Shown here piece by piece: positions 21,387-33,507 of a stretch of 64,000 nt of DNA; positions within the stretch are counted from its first letter, which is position 1, and each line of letters begins with the position of its first letter. The stretch is from Perkinsus olseni (taxonomy: Eukaryota > Perkinsozoa > Perkinsida): contig JABANN010000001.1 of NCBI GenBank assembly GCA_013115125.1, positions 208,597 through 272,596 of the forward strand. The letters are read 5' to 3'. The position numbers were made by a program, and so were the translations under genes. Under the pieces are notes generated by a model. The model saw only the letters and a program-made list of their open reading frames with translations, did no database searches and had not been told where the DNA came from.

Positions 21387-22247
21387 GTGATCAAGGTGCG
21401 TGGTTCAGATGTCGATCCATCGATCGGCCGAGGCGGCTCTTTCTTCTAGGTATTCACCGAGCCTCTGTTTTGATCTCATCTCATTTGCCGACGTTCTCAT
21501 CGGATCTTGATGATTGGGTGTGATTTTAGTTGTCGTCGTCGTCGAAAGTAAATGTATTTCATTCTCATGAAAGATGCATACTGATTATGATTGGTTTCGT
21601 CCGAGCCCGGGACCTCTTGCTGCAAACATGGCAGCACTGTGGGCCTGTGCTTTTTCTGATCGATCGGACTCGCCTCGGTCCTGCAATCACAGTATCGCAG
21701 GCCTATGTCAGTCGCTCGTGTACGTCAACATTATCGGTCGTTGCATCTGTTGTTATTGGTTCGCCAGTGGTTTCATCATGATGATGGACCTTCGAATTTA
21801 CTGCGAACAGGTGAAGCTGCGTAGAGAATAGTCTATCATCTCCTGCATGATTGTTCTCTCTATCGCAATTCCAATGAGGAAGTCTTCTTGTAGACTACAA
21901 GCTGAAGTCAAGGAGGTTACGGGTTACGTCCTGTCCAGTAGTGATGCTACTCGCTATTCAACGTCCCCCCTTTATTTCCTCGTCTGCTGTAATTTCCAAT
22001 CCCTACATTCATGAAGATACTCAACTTGTTATGATGACGGCGCTCTGATCAAGATACCGATTGCGTTTGTTACGGAATGGTTGACAGTGCCTGCGCAACT
22101 TGGATGCATTCGAGGTGGTCCTTTTTTAGTTAATACTCCTTAGAACTCTGATTCCCTTCCGCTCTGGTCCCGCCCGCTGAAGGGATAAATCTGAATTATA
22201 TCAACAACATCATCTCATAAACAACGACGCCTCTTTGACGACAAATA
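21387..22247. other. intergenic between members C and D
   Basis: No supported gene. The stretch holds the promoter of member D. Open frames at 21530-21831 overlap in two phases and have no domain. Confidence 0.4.
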
Positions 22248-22795
22248 ATGGCCGAGAACGGTTCCAGCTGGCCCTGCGACAAATACACCGACATCGATGA
22301 GAAGCTCATCGACGCTCCTGTTCCAGAAAAAGACCCGAGCAAGTTTCTGTTAGAGGTGAGTTCAACAGCTGTCGCTGCTGAGTTGATGGGAAATAATTTG
22401 TGTTAGCTATTACATGGGAACATGACTGATGATACCAAAGACAGCGGAGAAGGCTCAGTCTATTCTGCGTAAGCTTTGGTTCGTCTGCCGTCAAGGCTGC
22501 GAAAGGAGCGTTCCGGCCAAGCACTCACTCTGTCTCCTTCAGGCCTTCGTCCTCCTCTGGTGGCGATACTGTTGACGTATACAGCTCCATAGATGATTTC
22601 TTTCGACGCCAACGCAAGCACATGGAGATTTGTATCTACCGTCAGTTCATGATGAGAAGTGGTGGTGGCAGCGACCCCATCCGAGTCCGGAGAATCTGCT
22701 CCGATTTGGTGCATCGGACATTCGAGGAAGTGCGAGAAGCACGGCTGATCGGCCCGAGCTCTCTGACGCACAGAACTATGCAAAGAGCTGACTAG
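22248..22795 (+). CDS. unrecognised family, member D (140 aa)
   Basis: Exons 22248-22355, 22407-22468 and 22543-22795 total 423 nt and close in phase. Exon 1 ends EKDPSKFLLE and exon 2 opens LLHGNM. Exon 3 has a Ser/Gly run, then the shared block DDFFRRQRKHM, RRICSDLVHRTFEEVREAR and LTHRTMQRAD before the stop. Compared with member B, the intron positions after the DPSK..LL motif and after the Ser/Glu-rich part are the same. The tiny last exon of A and B is missing; the frame simply stops there. No membrane or secretion signal is visible. Confidence 0.75.
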
Positions 22796-23819
22796 CTGCA
22801 GATCCTGCAAGTGAGACGCGAGACGGGTGCGAGTGCAGACCGCGTCACATTCTACGGCGCGTAGTCTTTGGTTCGTGAACAGCATGCATTGGGCGCAATC
22901 CCTTGGAATCGCTACATCAGCGGATGCTGCTTCAGTCTTGAGCCCGCAGGGAACAGACTCGCCGTGAGCGAACGTGCGTTGAGGATTAACCTCCTCTCAT
23001 GACTCTTCTCAACTGCGCAGCTGTTCATCGATAGCGTTTCCGACTTATGAAACGAGAAAGCCTCCTTAGCCAGGGATATCATGATTCATACAGTCACCGA
23101 ATAAGGAATCGATGGGGTTGTAGATCATTAGTGAACCGCTCGCCGCGTTAATGTTGTCATAATCTTGTTACTCTGTCGTACTAGCCGCTTTCCACTTGTC
23201 CCTGTGTCAGGTGTCACCCGTCCAATGATAATCAACGAGACGTTCATTACCTGTTTCGCTATCTCTCGCGGTGACCTCGTACTGCGTCCTAGGCACCCCT
23301 TTGTAGACCCACTTTTCCGACTAGTTCAAGAATGCTCTGAGATTGTTATCGTTCCGGCTCGATATTCCTACCGCCCTTGGCCACCGTTCGCAGAGGTATC
23401 ATCACTACCAGGATGGCGCCTTCTGTTCGTTGTGCTGTTTGATTTTTTGCCAAAACCGTTATCGTTGAACGAATGAAGTACTACTGCTTAAAGTAGGTGT
23501 CCTATCGTACGGGCTCTGTGCTGTTGCCTCGCTCAACAGTGACCCTAAGGGTCGAACTGTTCACCTGCGGAGGGCATCGAACTTGCAGTGATAACGGCGG
23601 AGTACCGCCGCTGTTTTATCGGCGTTCCCTTCTTGAAAGGGAAGTCGGTTCATTACTGATAACTGAGATGTCTACTGGTTAGAATCTCTCAACCCTTGTC
23701 GTCTATGCTAGACAGCTGTGGTTCAGGTTGCTGTTTAAGATTTGCGTTGTGTCATATTTCGGGGAGCTCACGAGAGTACGCCCCTGAGCATTGGTATCAG
23801 CTAGAACTAATCATCCCTC
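22796..23819. other. intergenic, no gene seen
   Basis: An open frame at 23165-23476 (+) has a hydrophobic end (LLFVVLFDFL) but no start context or partner exon. I do not call it. Confidence 0.4.
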
Positions 23820-25238
23820 ATGACAGCGAGGATATCCGCTGAAGCAAGTCTATTGGAACGTATCCATCTATTCCGTACTGACTGGCAACAAGGCGTCGGG
23901 AACTTGAAGAAGTTCATCAGAGAGTGTCAGCATCTGCGGACAGTAACGCCACATGTGTGGACTAAGAGAGTGGCTCTGGCCTACGTCGAGCTGCTCACTG
24001 AAATCAAAGAGCAACCCGCCTCCCAAGGGCACCACCCTGCCGGTCACGTGCCAGGAGGCAGTGGCCGCGGCTACCCCTCCGGTGAGTCCTGCCGGAGCTC
24101 GTGTCGGATTTATGGGAATTGTCAGGTCGTCCGATTGAATCCTCCGTGTATTTCGACCTCACCAAGGCGGACTGTGCGAGACCTCCGGATACTGTTCGGA
24201 ACATCCCAGAGGTGGTGGAGTTCCTGAACAGTCTCCGTCCCCAAGCCACGATAAAAGAGACGAGGTGAGCGGCCACCGGGGTCTTAATGGAAGCAGTCCG
24301 GTACTTCAGGCACTCAAGTGTGAAGGGCGCTTGCGGTTTGGGACCGCCGCAACCTCAACAACCCATGCTGGGGGCCAGTAGGGAATGTGACTCGATGTAC
24401 GGAAGGTTTGATTCGCTTCATTAGACACGCAGTCGTTTTCGTCAGATCTCGTGATACAGCTGCCCATGGCGGTACAGCACACAGCAGCGACTTCGACCGC
24501 TCGAGGTAAGGCAATTGTCCTCTCTATCGGGACTGGGAGGCCCTCCGGTACTGTAGACCTGTGCAGAGTCAGCGTATAAATCGTATCATCACTGGGGCTC
24601 GGCGGTCGCGTGGTACAGCGTGAGGACGGAGTTCGACTTCGCCAGAATTCGTTCGGTCCGTAATCGCTCTGATCGTACTCTCTTCACTTATGCATCTCGT
24701 CATGAATCCCTGGAAGGATTTCCGTTCCCACCTCAGCGTTTCACAACAATCAACTCGCCCCAACTCCGAGCAGGGCGACCTCGCAGTGCTCCAGAGTCAT
24801 CCCCAAAGGGAAACAGCTGCTACCTGGGGCAGTATGTTCGGAGGTGGCGATCCGATCTACACAACACACGTGCAGCGACCTCCTGCGCAATACACGCCGA
24901 GCCGTTCATCAGAGCCTACCTCGTCGAAGATTGCATCGTCGTCGTACAAGGGTGAGTGGTGGGGAGGGCGAGGGACGGTCTAAGTACCGTTTCAGGAGTC
25001 CCCACAGGAGACCATCGAGGCTGCAACGAGCGAGCTCCGCCCTCGACGCGACCGAACAGCAACCCCAACTGTCCTGTAAGAAAGTGTTGATGATCAGCTC
25101 CGTGAGAATGCCGCTGTTACTTTTTAGGATGCGTGGATACCTGGTCACCAATGTGACGATCTGTGCAGCACCACACTGTGCGGGCTGGAGGGGTCAGGAG
25201 AGACCAGCAGAGACCCTAATAAGGGAGTAACACGATAG
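23820..25238 (+). CDS. eight-exon gene of unknown function (354 aa)
   Basis: Exons 23820-24081, 24126-24264, 24310-24377, 24425-24505, 24567-24655, 24717-24951, 24996-25075 and 25128-25238 close in phase (1065 nt). The N-terminal 75 residues look helical (LLERIHLFRTDWQQGVGNLK, then VALAYVELLTEIK). The middle is rich in Ser, Thr, Gln and Pro and probably unstructured. The C-terminal 60 residues carry a Cys cluster (CNERA, NCPDAW, QCDDLC, TTLCG) that could bind zinc or form disulfides, though there is no signal peptide. I recognise no family. The fifth-sixth junction was chosen because the alternative frame hits a stop at 24955. Confidence 0.6.
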
Positions 25239-25507
25239 ATGGTACATACCTGACAAATCTGGCGTTAACCTTCTCACTGCTTGTTGAGTTAATACAGCGA
25301 ATGGACTTGTTCTGATGAACGGTTTCCTCAAATCCCTGTCCTCGCTTAATCCCCCTAGAGAAGCGGGGTCGTTGTTGAACTGTTCAACTTGAACAATGAT
25401 TGGATCGTTACAATCTTCCCAGACGCCATGATACAGGAGGTAGAGCCTACCGAAGCCGATGCCACTGAATTGAGAATCACTGCCAACAACACAACAAGAA
25501 CTCTCAT
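25230..25507 (-). other. signal-peptide-bearing ORF, unresolved gene
   Basis: An ATG at 25507 opens MRVLVVLLAVILNSVASA, a good signal peptide. A second frame (25194-25580) then carries a hydrophilic segment with EDCNDPIIVQVEQFNND. The two probably belong to one small secreted-protein gene joined by a short intron, but I could not find splice sites whose phases agree. It lies convergent with, or slightly overlapping, the end of the eight-exon gene. Confidence 0.3.
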
Positions 25508-25637
25508 TTGCACCCCATAGCCAGCAGCTGTGTGAGAAACCGAAGCTTCGCTGCCACGACATAACTTCCACCACCACCACGAGAGACGAAGTCTCTGCTG
25601 CAGCGGAGAAGACATGCCGGACAAGGCGATAAGTGAT

Positions 25638-26553
25638 TTATCGGTTAGCCTTGGCAATGCGCTCGATCTCATCCTTCTTCTTGATGGCGAAGGAGTTGGA
25701 GGATTCCTTGGCGCAGTTCATGATCTCATCAGCCAAGCACTCGGAGACCGACTTGATGTTGCGGAAGGAGGAGTTACGAGCACCGGAGGTGATGAGGTAG
25801 ATGGCCTGGTTGACCCTGCGGAGGGGAGAGACATCGACGGCCTGACGACGGACGACACCGGCGGAACCGATACGGGTCGAGTCTTCGCGGGGACCACCGT
25901 TCTTAACGGCATCAACGAGAACCTGACGTACGATACATGAGCCCACCAGCAGAGGGGAGGGGGTAATTAGGACGTACCTGGATGGGGTTCTTGTCGGTGA
26001 GGAGGTGGATGATCTCGAAGGCGTTCTGGACGATGCGGACACCGAGCTGCTTCTTACCGTTGTTGCGACCGTGCATCATCATGGCTGAAAGGATGAGGAA
26101 GATGAGAATTCACGAATGGAGTGGTATGAGCCACAAAGCACTAAAAGAGCGATGACGATGATCCCTCCTCCTGCTGTTATTACAGTTGACGAGACGCTCG
26201 ACGATGGGGCAGACAGCCTTGCGGAAGCGCTTCTTCTGGTAACGGCCAGCAGTGTGGGCAGTGAACACGGAGGCAGAGCCAGTGTAGGCGATGTAGTCCT
26301 GAAGGTAATGACCAAGCACATTATTGCCAGTCGTACGCCTGCCGTGCCCAACCCGAATTCCTGTGAACATTCTCTTAGCCAGAGAGGCTCCACAAGAGGC
26401 TAACACGAACTCACGAATTCCTTCCTCGAACGACCGGAGACGAGACTAATGCCACCTCTGCAATGCCCCGGGTCCCACCTCCAAAGAGAGATCAGAGGTC
26501 TCGATCCCCTCGTAACTCCACCTGCCGAAAAGCTTGGGCTCAGTCGCAGCCAT
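25638..26553 (-). CDS. RPS5: ribosomal protein uS7 (RPS5), 193 aa
   Basis: Exons 26553-26479, 26298-26184, 26084-25978 and 25922-25638 total 582 nt. The sequence follows eukaryotic RPS5 throughout: [69 protein letters not shown] and the C-terminal [14 protein letters not shown]. It is a 40S head protein that contacts the mRNA exit region and the E site. Length matches the family (about 190-205 aa). Introns are 180, 99 and 55 nt. The first is unusually long for this window and could host a small RNA. The gene is divergent from the coiled-coil gene, with 306 bp between start codons. Confidence 0.95.
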
Positions 26554-26859
26554 GTTGGGTGACTATACAGCAAGAATCCTGACGACTCACCAAGGCTGTC
26601 GATCGAGCTATGGGCGAGCGAGATTTACACAAGCGCGATTTCTAATTGCGCTGTTGAGAGAGCGGTCGGTGTCTCATTATACATACTGTCGTCCTCAGTA
26701 GCGTAGCCCTAGTTGTTGGTATTATCCCCTTCTGTGCCTTAGCGTGCCCATTGGCTCTTGTCGTTGGGGATCATGTTGTCGACTCTTCTCTGTCTCCTAC
26801 TTCCGTACAGCGTTGTCAATGTGATTGGGGTTGTGATGAGCAGGAGATCTGTGTTAAGC
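26554..26859. promoter_or_regulatory. shared upstream region of RPS5 and coiled-coil gene
   Basis: Two start codons point away from each other across 306 bp. No TATA box is evident. AG acceptors near both ATGs (TGTATAG for RPS5, TTAAG for the other) would allow spliced-leader addition. Confidence 0.4.
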
Positions 26860-29800
26860 ATGTCCAGAGATCAGATTCACGTCTCAGCTGAGTACACGGC
26901 TCTCGAGGGGAAGATTGAGTAGTAGTAGTAGTGGTGGTGGCAGTAGGCCGTACTGTTTATGCGTTGCCAGGCATGTCGAGAGGGTCTGTCGGATAGAGCT
27001 CGAGCAGCATACGAGGAAGTGCCGAGCTGAGCTGACCGAGAGAATCGACGATGTGGTCAGCTACATTGCGAGGAATCTCAGCAGGTAGTGGTGAGGCCTG
27101 GAGGTCGCGTGGTCATGGGTGGGGGTATCTTAGCGACTCTCGCCACAGCTCGGCAAGGTTGAAAGATATCACTACCGACATGGCCGCTGTGAAGGCTGAT
27201 TTGAAGAAGTCTGCTGGTCTCAAGGAAGCTGTTGAGAATCTCACTGAAGTACCTGATTTGCTCTTGTCCTCTCCTGAGAGTTGCCGCCTTGCCCCCTAGA
27301 AAATGCAGGCAATGCAGTCCGACCTCGATTCGATGGCTCGGAGAGGAGGTGGTTGCAGCTCAAGGTGGGGAGAGGCGGCCTTTGGCAGCGAGAACCGGCC
27401 CGTACAGGTCTCGGTCCGGTGGGCAAGGGAAAATTCCTACCCTGGAGTCAGTAGAAGGCCACAAGGACCTTAAAATTGTCATAGGTGGTCATGCCTTCCT
27501 CTCTGAGCCACCGCATGATCGCCTGGCTTGCGGTGTTTCATAAATGCGAGTCTGACTCAATCAAACCATTAGTTATAGTACACCGGTACAATTGGTTGGT
27601 TGGTCAGATGAGTGCTTGAATCTGACTAAGCGAGTGAAGGCGTTGGAGAGGGGCCGGTATGGCGGTACTGGTGGCGGCGGACATTCGTCAAGGGCGTCTC
27701 ATCATGCTGTCCCTGAGGAGCCTGGTAGTTGACGTTCGGTCTCTCGCTGCTTGTCGTAGCTAGAGGTGTCAGAATCGGAGATTCGAGCCCTCGGTGAGGA
27801 GGTAAGGCAGTGCTTAGCTGCCACTGTGGATCTGAGGCGGTACATAGACTCTGGTGAGGACTCGCTGTCCTGGTCGCTTTCTGAGAGGCACGTTTATTGT
27901 CTCAGCGATCACTAGAGTAGATAACAGACTCAGTGCGTTCGAGAGGTCTGCGTTTCGCCCGACTACGCCTGTCGGGATGGACACCCCCAGCACGCTGCCC
28001 GCTACCATCCCTGAGGGTAGGGCCGAGGGCAAACGCGAGTTGCCGAGGCCATCTTTCTGACCGAAGGAACGGCGCTGTTTCGGTCTTTCACGTTGGAGTG
28101 CATCGAGCATCCTCTGGCTATTGATCGCCCATCCTTGCCGCTGTCGACTGACGTGGTCTGCAGTTACCGACTTGCAGTCGGCCTTCCAGTCCCTGAGTGA
28201 GCAGGTCGCGGAGGTAAAGTCAGTTCGAGAGGATATGTCTCACAGGCTGGTGGTGGTAGAACGAGCTGTGGATGACGCTGGTAGTGGGGGACCTGGCACT
28301 GGGGGAGGACCTCAGTCGACAGGCACCGCTAGTCGGCAAGTTGATTCTACTCTGAGGAGCCTAGGAGAGGGCTTGGAGGTGGGCGCCTGCTGCACTGCCT
28401 CCTGCAGCGGTTGCATGAGGTCCATCTTAGAGGAATCAGGAGCAGTTGGTGATACTACGGGAGAACCTGGCAGAAACCAGGAGGGTTGTGTCGGAGGTTG
28501 GCCAAGCGGCGCGCTGAGGTCGTTACCTGTCTTCGCCTTCAGTCTGTCGCGGCTGACTCGCCCCAGCTAGTATCTAGAGTCACCGCGCTGTGCGAGGACC
28601 GAGGTGGGTGTCGTGCTCTCATATGCTCCCCTCCAAGTTCTCTGTCCTGATCGCCTGAGATCGGCTGCTGGTCGGAAGATTTCTCGGTTGGGTGCCGTCT
28701 TCAGTGTCCGCTCTGGCCGACTCCCTCCTCCAGCGTCCCGAGGTATCGGACAGATTCCATCGGATTGAGGCAAAAGTGAGCAGAGGTGACAAGAGTCAGT
28801 GGAAACGGTGATCTCGAGGACTGCATCAAGTGACCATCAGATATAGCAAGTCGGTATGAGCCTCTCACGAGGTCCCTGGACATGCTTAAGGAGGTTGGGC
28901 CTGGGGTATAGTCAGCGTCGGTCATGGAGGTCTTAGGTGGTCCGCCAGAGGGATGATAGGCAGGCTGAATTTGATCGACAGCTGCGAGAACAGAAGGCTA
29001 ATTTGAGTAGGATGGGACTTGGGTGCGTGCATCCTCGGTTACTGTGATGGTGAGGGTATAGGCGGGAGAGGCAGTCTCGATGGTGCTTGCTCACTTCCGT
29101 CGACAGGAGGCGATTGTCCTTGTCACTTGCACGGGATCTCGGTGATGTAGCGAGGAGAGAGACGTCAGATACGGTCACAAGGGCACTAGGGGAGTTCAAG
29201 GAGGAAATGACAACGTTGAGATCGGCCCGGTCGCGAGAGGAAGATGAGTTTAAGGCTGATATTACGGATCTTAGGCTCAGCTTAGGTGGGGAACAAAAGG
29301 CCACACTGTGGCCGCCACAGTGGTTTGGAATGAGAGGGTGGGGGGTCTGCGTAGGTGCATTGGAGAGGAAATGCGAGATGAAGATCGAGCAGAAGCTAGA
29401 AGGGGTGCAGAGGAAGGGGAGGGAACTGGACAAGATCATAGCGACATCACGGAAGTGGATGGAGGAGGGTGTACAAGCGAACAAGGTAGTGGCAGAGGCC
29501 ACGCTCACCGTGAGGGAACCGGCCGCCGGGTGCAGGCCTCGATGGATGCCATGCTCCGGCAGAAGGCTGATGAGCTTCAACAGCGCGAGGAAAAGCTGCT
29601 GGCAGATTGCCGAGCGGCTTCGGAGGGAATCGAGATGTCGACTCATGAGTTGGTCCAAAAGAACAGGTCTGAGATACTCGCGGAAGTCCATCTGGAGATC
29701 ATGGAAGTGGAAAGGAAGCTTTCAACCTGTGCGGCAGGAAAGAAGGAGGAGATTGCCGGGGTTGAGGAGCGTCTAGGGAAGCTAGAAGGGGAAGTGAAGA

Positions 29801-32800
29801 AGAGAAGAACATCTGGTAGTGATGCGAGTGGGTGGTACCGTCTTCCAGTGTATGAGCAGTGCGAAGAGAGCGCAGGGAATGGATGGGACTGAGTGGTGTT
29901 CCTGCAATACAGTTGTCCTCATAGGGACTAGACTGCGCGAGGATGAACTTATCGCAAGATGTACAACTGAGTCTGAATTAGTTCCTGGCTGAAGGCCGGC
30001 GTCTTCCGTAGGAGGTCTCGAGTGGATGGCTCGAATATGTTAGGAATACGTCAGAAATCATGGAGTGTTGTATACCGCTAGCATCCAATCAGCTGATGGA
30101 TCGAGGGTCCTCTGTCAGGTCATCCGAGCAGCGGTAGAGTGGTGACCATCACTACTTCAACTCCATCACTGGGTGATGACCCTTCCAGTAGCGAGGACAG
30201 CTACGATGAGATGCAGCGGGATATCAAATACGATCACATCTGTACAGGCTACGCCTCTTCCCAGGGTGGGTGGCAGTCATGCGTCCGACAGGTTCCCGTT
30301 TGGATAAGTTGGAGAAAATAGCCCCTCGGGTATCCCAGGCGGAAGCGGCCGTAGAGAGGCTTACTCAGGGTCAGGTGGGTCGTCGCCATCGGGCTTGCAG
30401 CAGAGGGCGTGTCTCACAGTGAACTTCAGAGTCAACTTTCGGATGCAGTCAGCGCGGAGATTGCGTCGTCAAGCTCTGTTCTGAGGGATGAGGTGGAGAA
30501 GCTCGGAGGGGATGCCTGGGAAGGGATCAACTCGGTGAAGGAAGCCCTTGCTGGGGTGTCGGAGCAGCTCGGTGGTGTTCTGTCGGATCGGTCGAAGCTG
30601 GATGGCGTGGGGGAGGAGCTTCGACGGGTGGCTGATGAGGTTCGGAGGCTGAAGGAAAGAGGAGTCGCTCGGGAAGAGTTTGAGAACTGCATGACTGATG
30701 TTGATGCTGGGCGGGCGAGAATTGAAGACAGAGTACGGGAGATGTCGAGCGCACTGCAGGCACTAGAATCGAAGCTGGAGGCAGTCAGGAGCCGTGTGAA
30801 TGAAGAAGGGCTCGTTGAGGCTGTTAAGGAGCTCAGAGTATCGACCAAGGAGTGGGCTAGGAGAACCGAGGAAGTAGAAGAGAGAGTGACTAACCTAGCG
30901 GGAAACTTGGGTGAGGGCATCAGAGCTTTGGAACGTCGCGCGGACTCGGTGGAGGCTGTGGAGCAGAGGATAGGCGGTGCCGTTGAGAGGGTGGAAGGAG
31001 AAGTCGTGGCGCTGAGGCGAAGTGTGGCGGAGGTCTCTGGACTACAGTCGAGTGTTGAGGAGATGTCAGACTTCCTTAGCAAGTTCCCGAGGGACGGGTT
31101 CAAGGAGGATGCTCAGCGAAGCATAGATGGGTTGAAGAGCGGGCTGGCTGAGGTTAGGGTGGAGATGGAGGAGATGAAGGGATTGCGGCATGAAATTGGG
31201 AGGATGGGGGAGGTGGAAAGTCGACTGGGCCACGTGGAAGCCAATGTAGAGTGGGTAGACGAGGAACTGAACTCCCATAAGAAGACTCTCGAAGGGGTCG
31301 ATGGGGAACTGGTTTCGAACAGGAAGGCCTTGGAAGGGTAGTGGTAGAGTCTTCGTGGCGGAGTAGTCGGACGCTGCTTGCTTAGATTGACTGTAGCAGT
31401 TGGGAAGATAGAGGAGGGAGCAAGGATAGCAAGAGAGGCCGAGCCTCTGCAGGAAGTGGATGAAAGTTTAAGTAAGCTGCGAGGCATCGGCTCAACGCTG
31501 CGAACCTATGGAGTAGAGTACAGTAGGGTCAGGAGGCATTGTCCTTCCCTCCTTGAAGACCCAACGAGGATGCTCCTGAGTAGAACCCTGAGTTTGAATG
31601 GCTGTTGAAACGGCAGTCTCAGAGCCCCACTCATAGTGTTCATCATCAGCGTCTTGGCGGGACCAAGTTTCGGTGAGGCTGTCAGTAATACTGACTCAGT
31701 ATTGTCCTTAGGGGAACGACTCCAGGAGCTGGAAGACTCTGTGACGGAGTTGATGGCCTTGCTGGGGGTGGTTGACGACTTGGCCAAGAATCAGGTAGTG
31801 CTCGGAACGCGCTGCCATGTCTCGTCCGCCCCACTGGAACGGCTACTGCTCCTATCAATCGCTATCAATCGTTCACCCGCTATGGCTTCGGGCCAACCAC
31901 ATGAGTCACGGTCTTCATCAGACTACGACATACTGCTGTTGCACATCATCTACTATGCCCTGTCTTGGTTGCGAGCGTCTTACCTGTCCAATTTCAGACG
32001 GAGATGCGCAAGACGCTGCAAGGCAGATGTGATAAACAGGCGGCCGAGATGGCAGAGGAGATAAGGAGGATGGGAGACAGAGGGGATGAGGGGGCCAAGG
32101 AAATAGAGAAACTGAAGGGTATTGTCGGTGAATTGGAAGAGAAGTTTGGGGCTGCAGTGGGTGGGCGGCCTGTGGGGAGGTGGCGTGAGGAGATCGAGGA
32201 TGTGCGCAAGAAGATGGATGAGCTGAGGGATGAGTTTGGCACTGATCGGCTGAGCTTGGAGGAGGTTGTTGATGCCGTCAAGGAGGTGCAGAAGCGGTTG
32301 GATGGGGCTACAGTGGAGAAAGAGAAGTGGCCAACAGGGCTGCTTGGCACGCACTGCGATAGAGACAGTATCCTCAGGTTGGCCGCAGTTAGTCCGGCTG
32401 GTGGAGCAGGCCGCAAGGGGAAGGAGCTGGCTGCAATGAAGGCCCAGGTGGCTGGGTTGAACGCTCGGAAACACTGTGATTCTGGGTGGCAGGCGAGAGA
32501 GCTGCAGGAAGCCATCAGCGGATCGCAGGAGCGTGTAGAGGAGCTGATCGAGAGGAAGCTAGAGGCGCTGCAGACTGAGCTGGTCGAGCGTGATGTAGGG
32601 CTTCCGATCAGAACGTTCTGGGGAATGACTCGGTGCCTGCACAGTCGGAGTGGCAGAGGATGGTAGAGGAACAAGTGTCGGAGGCGTTGGATCATATAGG
32701 AGAGAATATCGATCCCGAGGTGAACCGGCTGGTAGTAGTAGTAGTTGCCTTTCTGCTTTGGCCACGGTGAGAGAACCCGTGGTCAGTCGGCAACACTTGG

Positions 32801-33479
32801 TGGGGTGGTAGAGAGGTTGGGCGCCGCAGAAACCTCCGCTGCGGAGGGACTGGAGCAGTTGAGGACAGAAGTGGACCTGCTCACGGGAAGGATGGGGGAG
32901 ATCATGCAAGAGGTAATACGGAAAGTGGGCATTCGTCGAAGGCAGCGCTTGCTGCGTCCATGGCTTGGTAAGCGAGGAGCTTCGTCAGGCACGACCTGCA
33001 GGAGACAGGGCGGATGTTAGTGAACTGGCTGATCGGTTGAAAGCTTGTGAGGGAGCCCTGGAGAAGACCGTACGTCTTGCTAATGAATGCCTCCCGTCGG
33101 CTGATGGTGAGTACTTTGAACAGGTAGAGAGTGTTGGAGAAGTCGAGGCCCTTAGGGGGGAACTCGACGAGGTAAGATACTCCTTGTGCGGATGGGGAGG
33201 GCTCGCCAGGGCAGTAGTGATGCTGTTACCAGATCTCCGCGGTGGTTGCTCGGCACGAATCATCGATCACTGCAGCAGGTGGATCTCCTCAAAGGCAACG
33301 GGCAGAGGGTGGGCTGAATTTCTAGTTGGAGGCTTTCCGAGGTGGCGATGCGTTTTCATCAGCTAGTACTGGAGACCAGCAGGCCACTATCTTGGAGATG
33401 CAGAACGCTATACAAATGGTGGGCTCCTCCTTATGAACGCTCGCGGGCTATCTTGCGGCAGCTTGCCGGACAAGGTTAA
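26860..33479 (+). CDS. long multi-exon coiled-coil protein
   Basis: The start MSRDQIHVSAEYTALEGKIE joins in phase to exons reading EHVERVCRIELEQ, then LKDITTDMAAVKADLK, then KMQAMQSDLDSMARRGGG. Similar heptad-rich exons continue: near 28170 (VTDLQSAFQSLSEQVAEVK), 29100-29830, a long one at 30409-31341 (over 300 codons), 31990-32330, 32800-32910 and 32965-33175, with a probable stop near 33479. The product is nearly all Glu/Lys/Leu/Val heptads with Gly-rich hinges, so it is a long rod. Introns are short and some may be under 30 nt, which makes many ends uncertain. It may be one gene or two. Scaffold or cytoskeletal use is a guess; I recognise no family. Confidence 0.55.
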
Positions 33480-33507
33480 CGGGTCGAACTCCTCAGACTA
33501 GCTGTTT

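Noticed and set aside
30432-31103. Long minus-strand frame opposite the coiled-coil exon
   Set aside because: Ser/Thr-rich shadow of Glu/Lys/Leu-rich coding on the plus strand.
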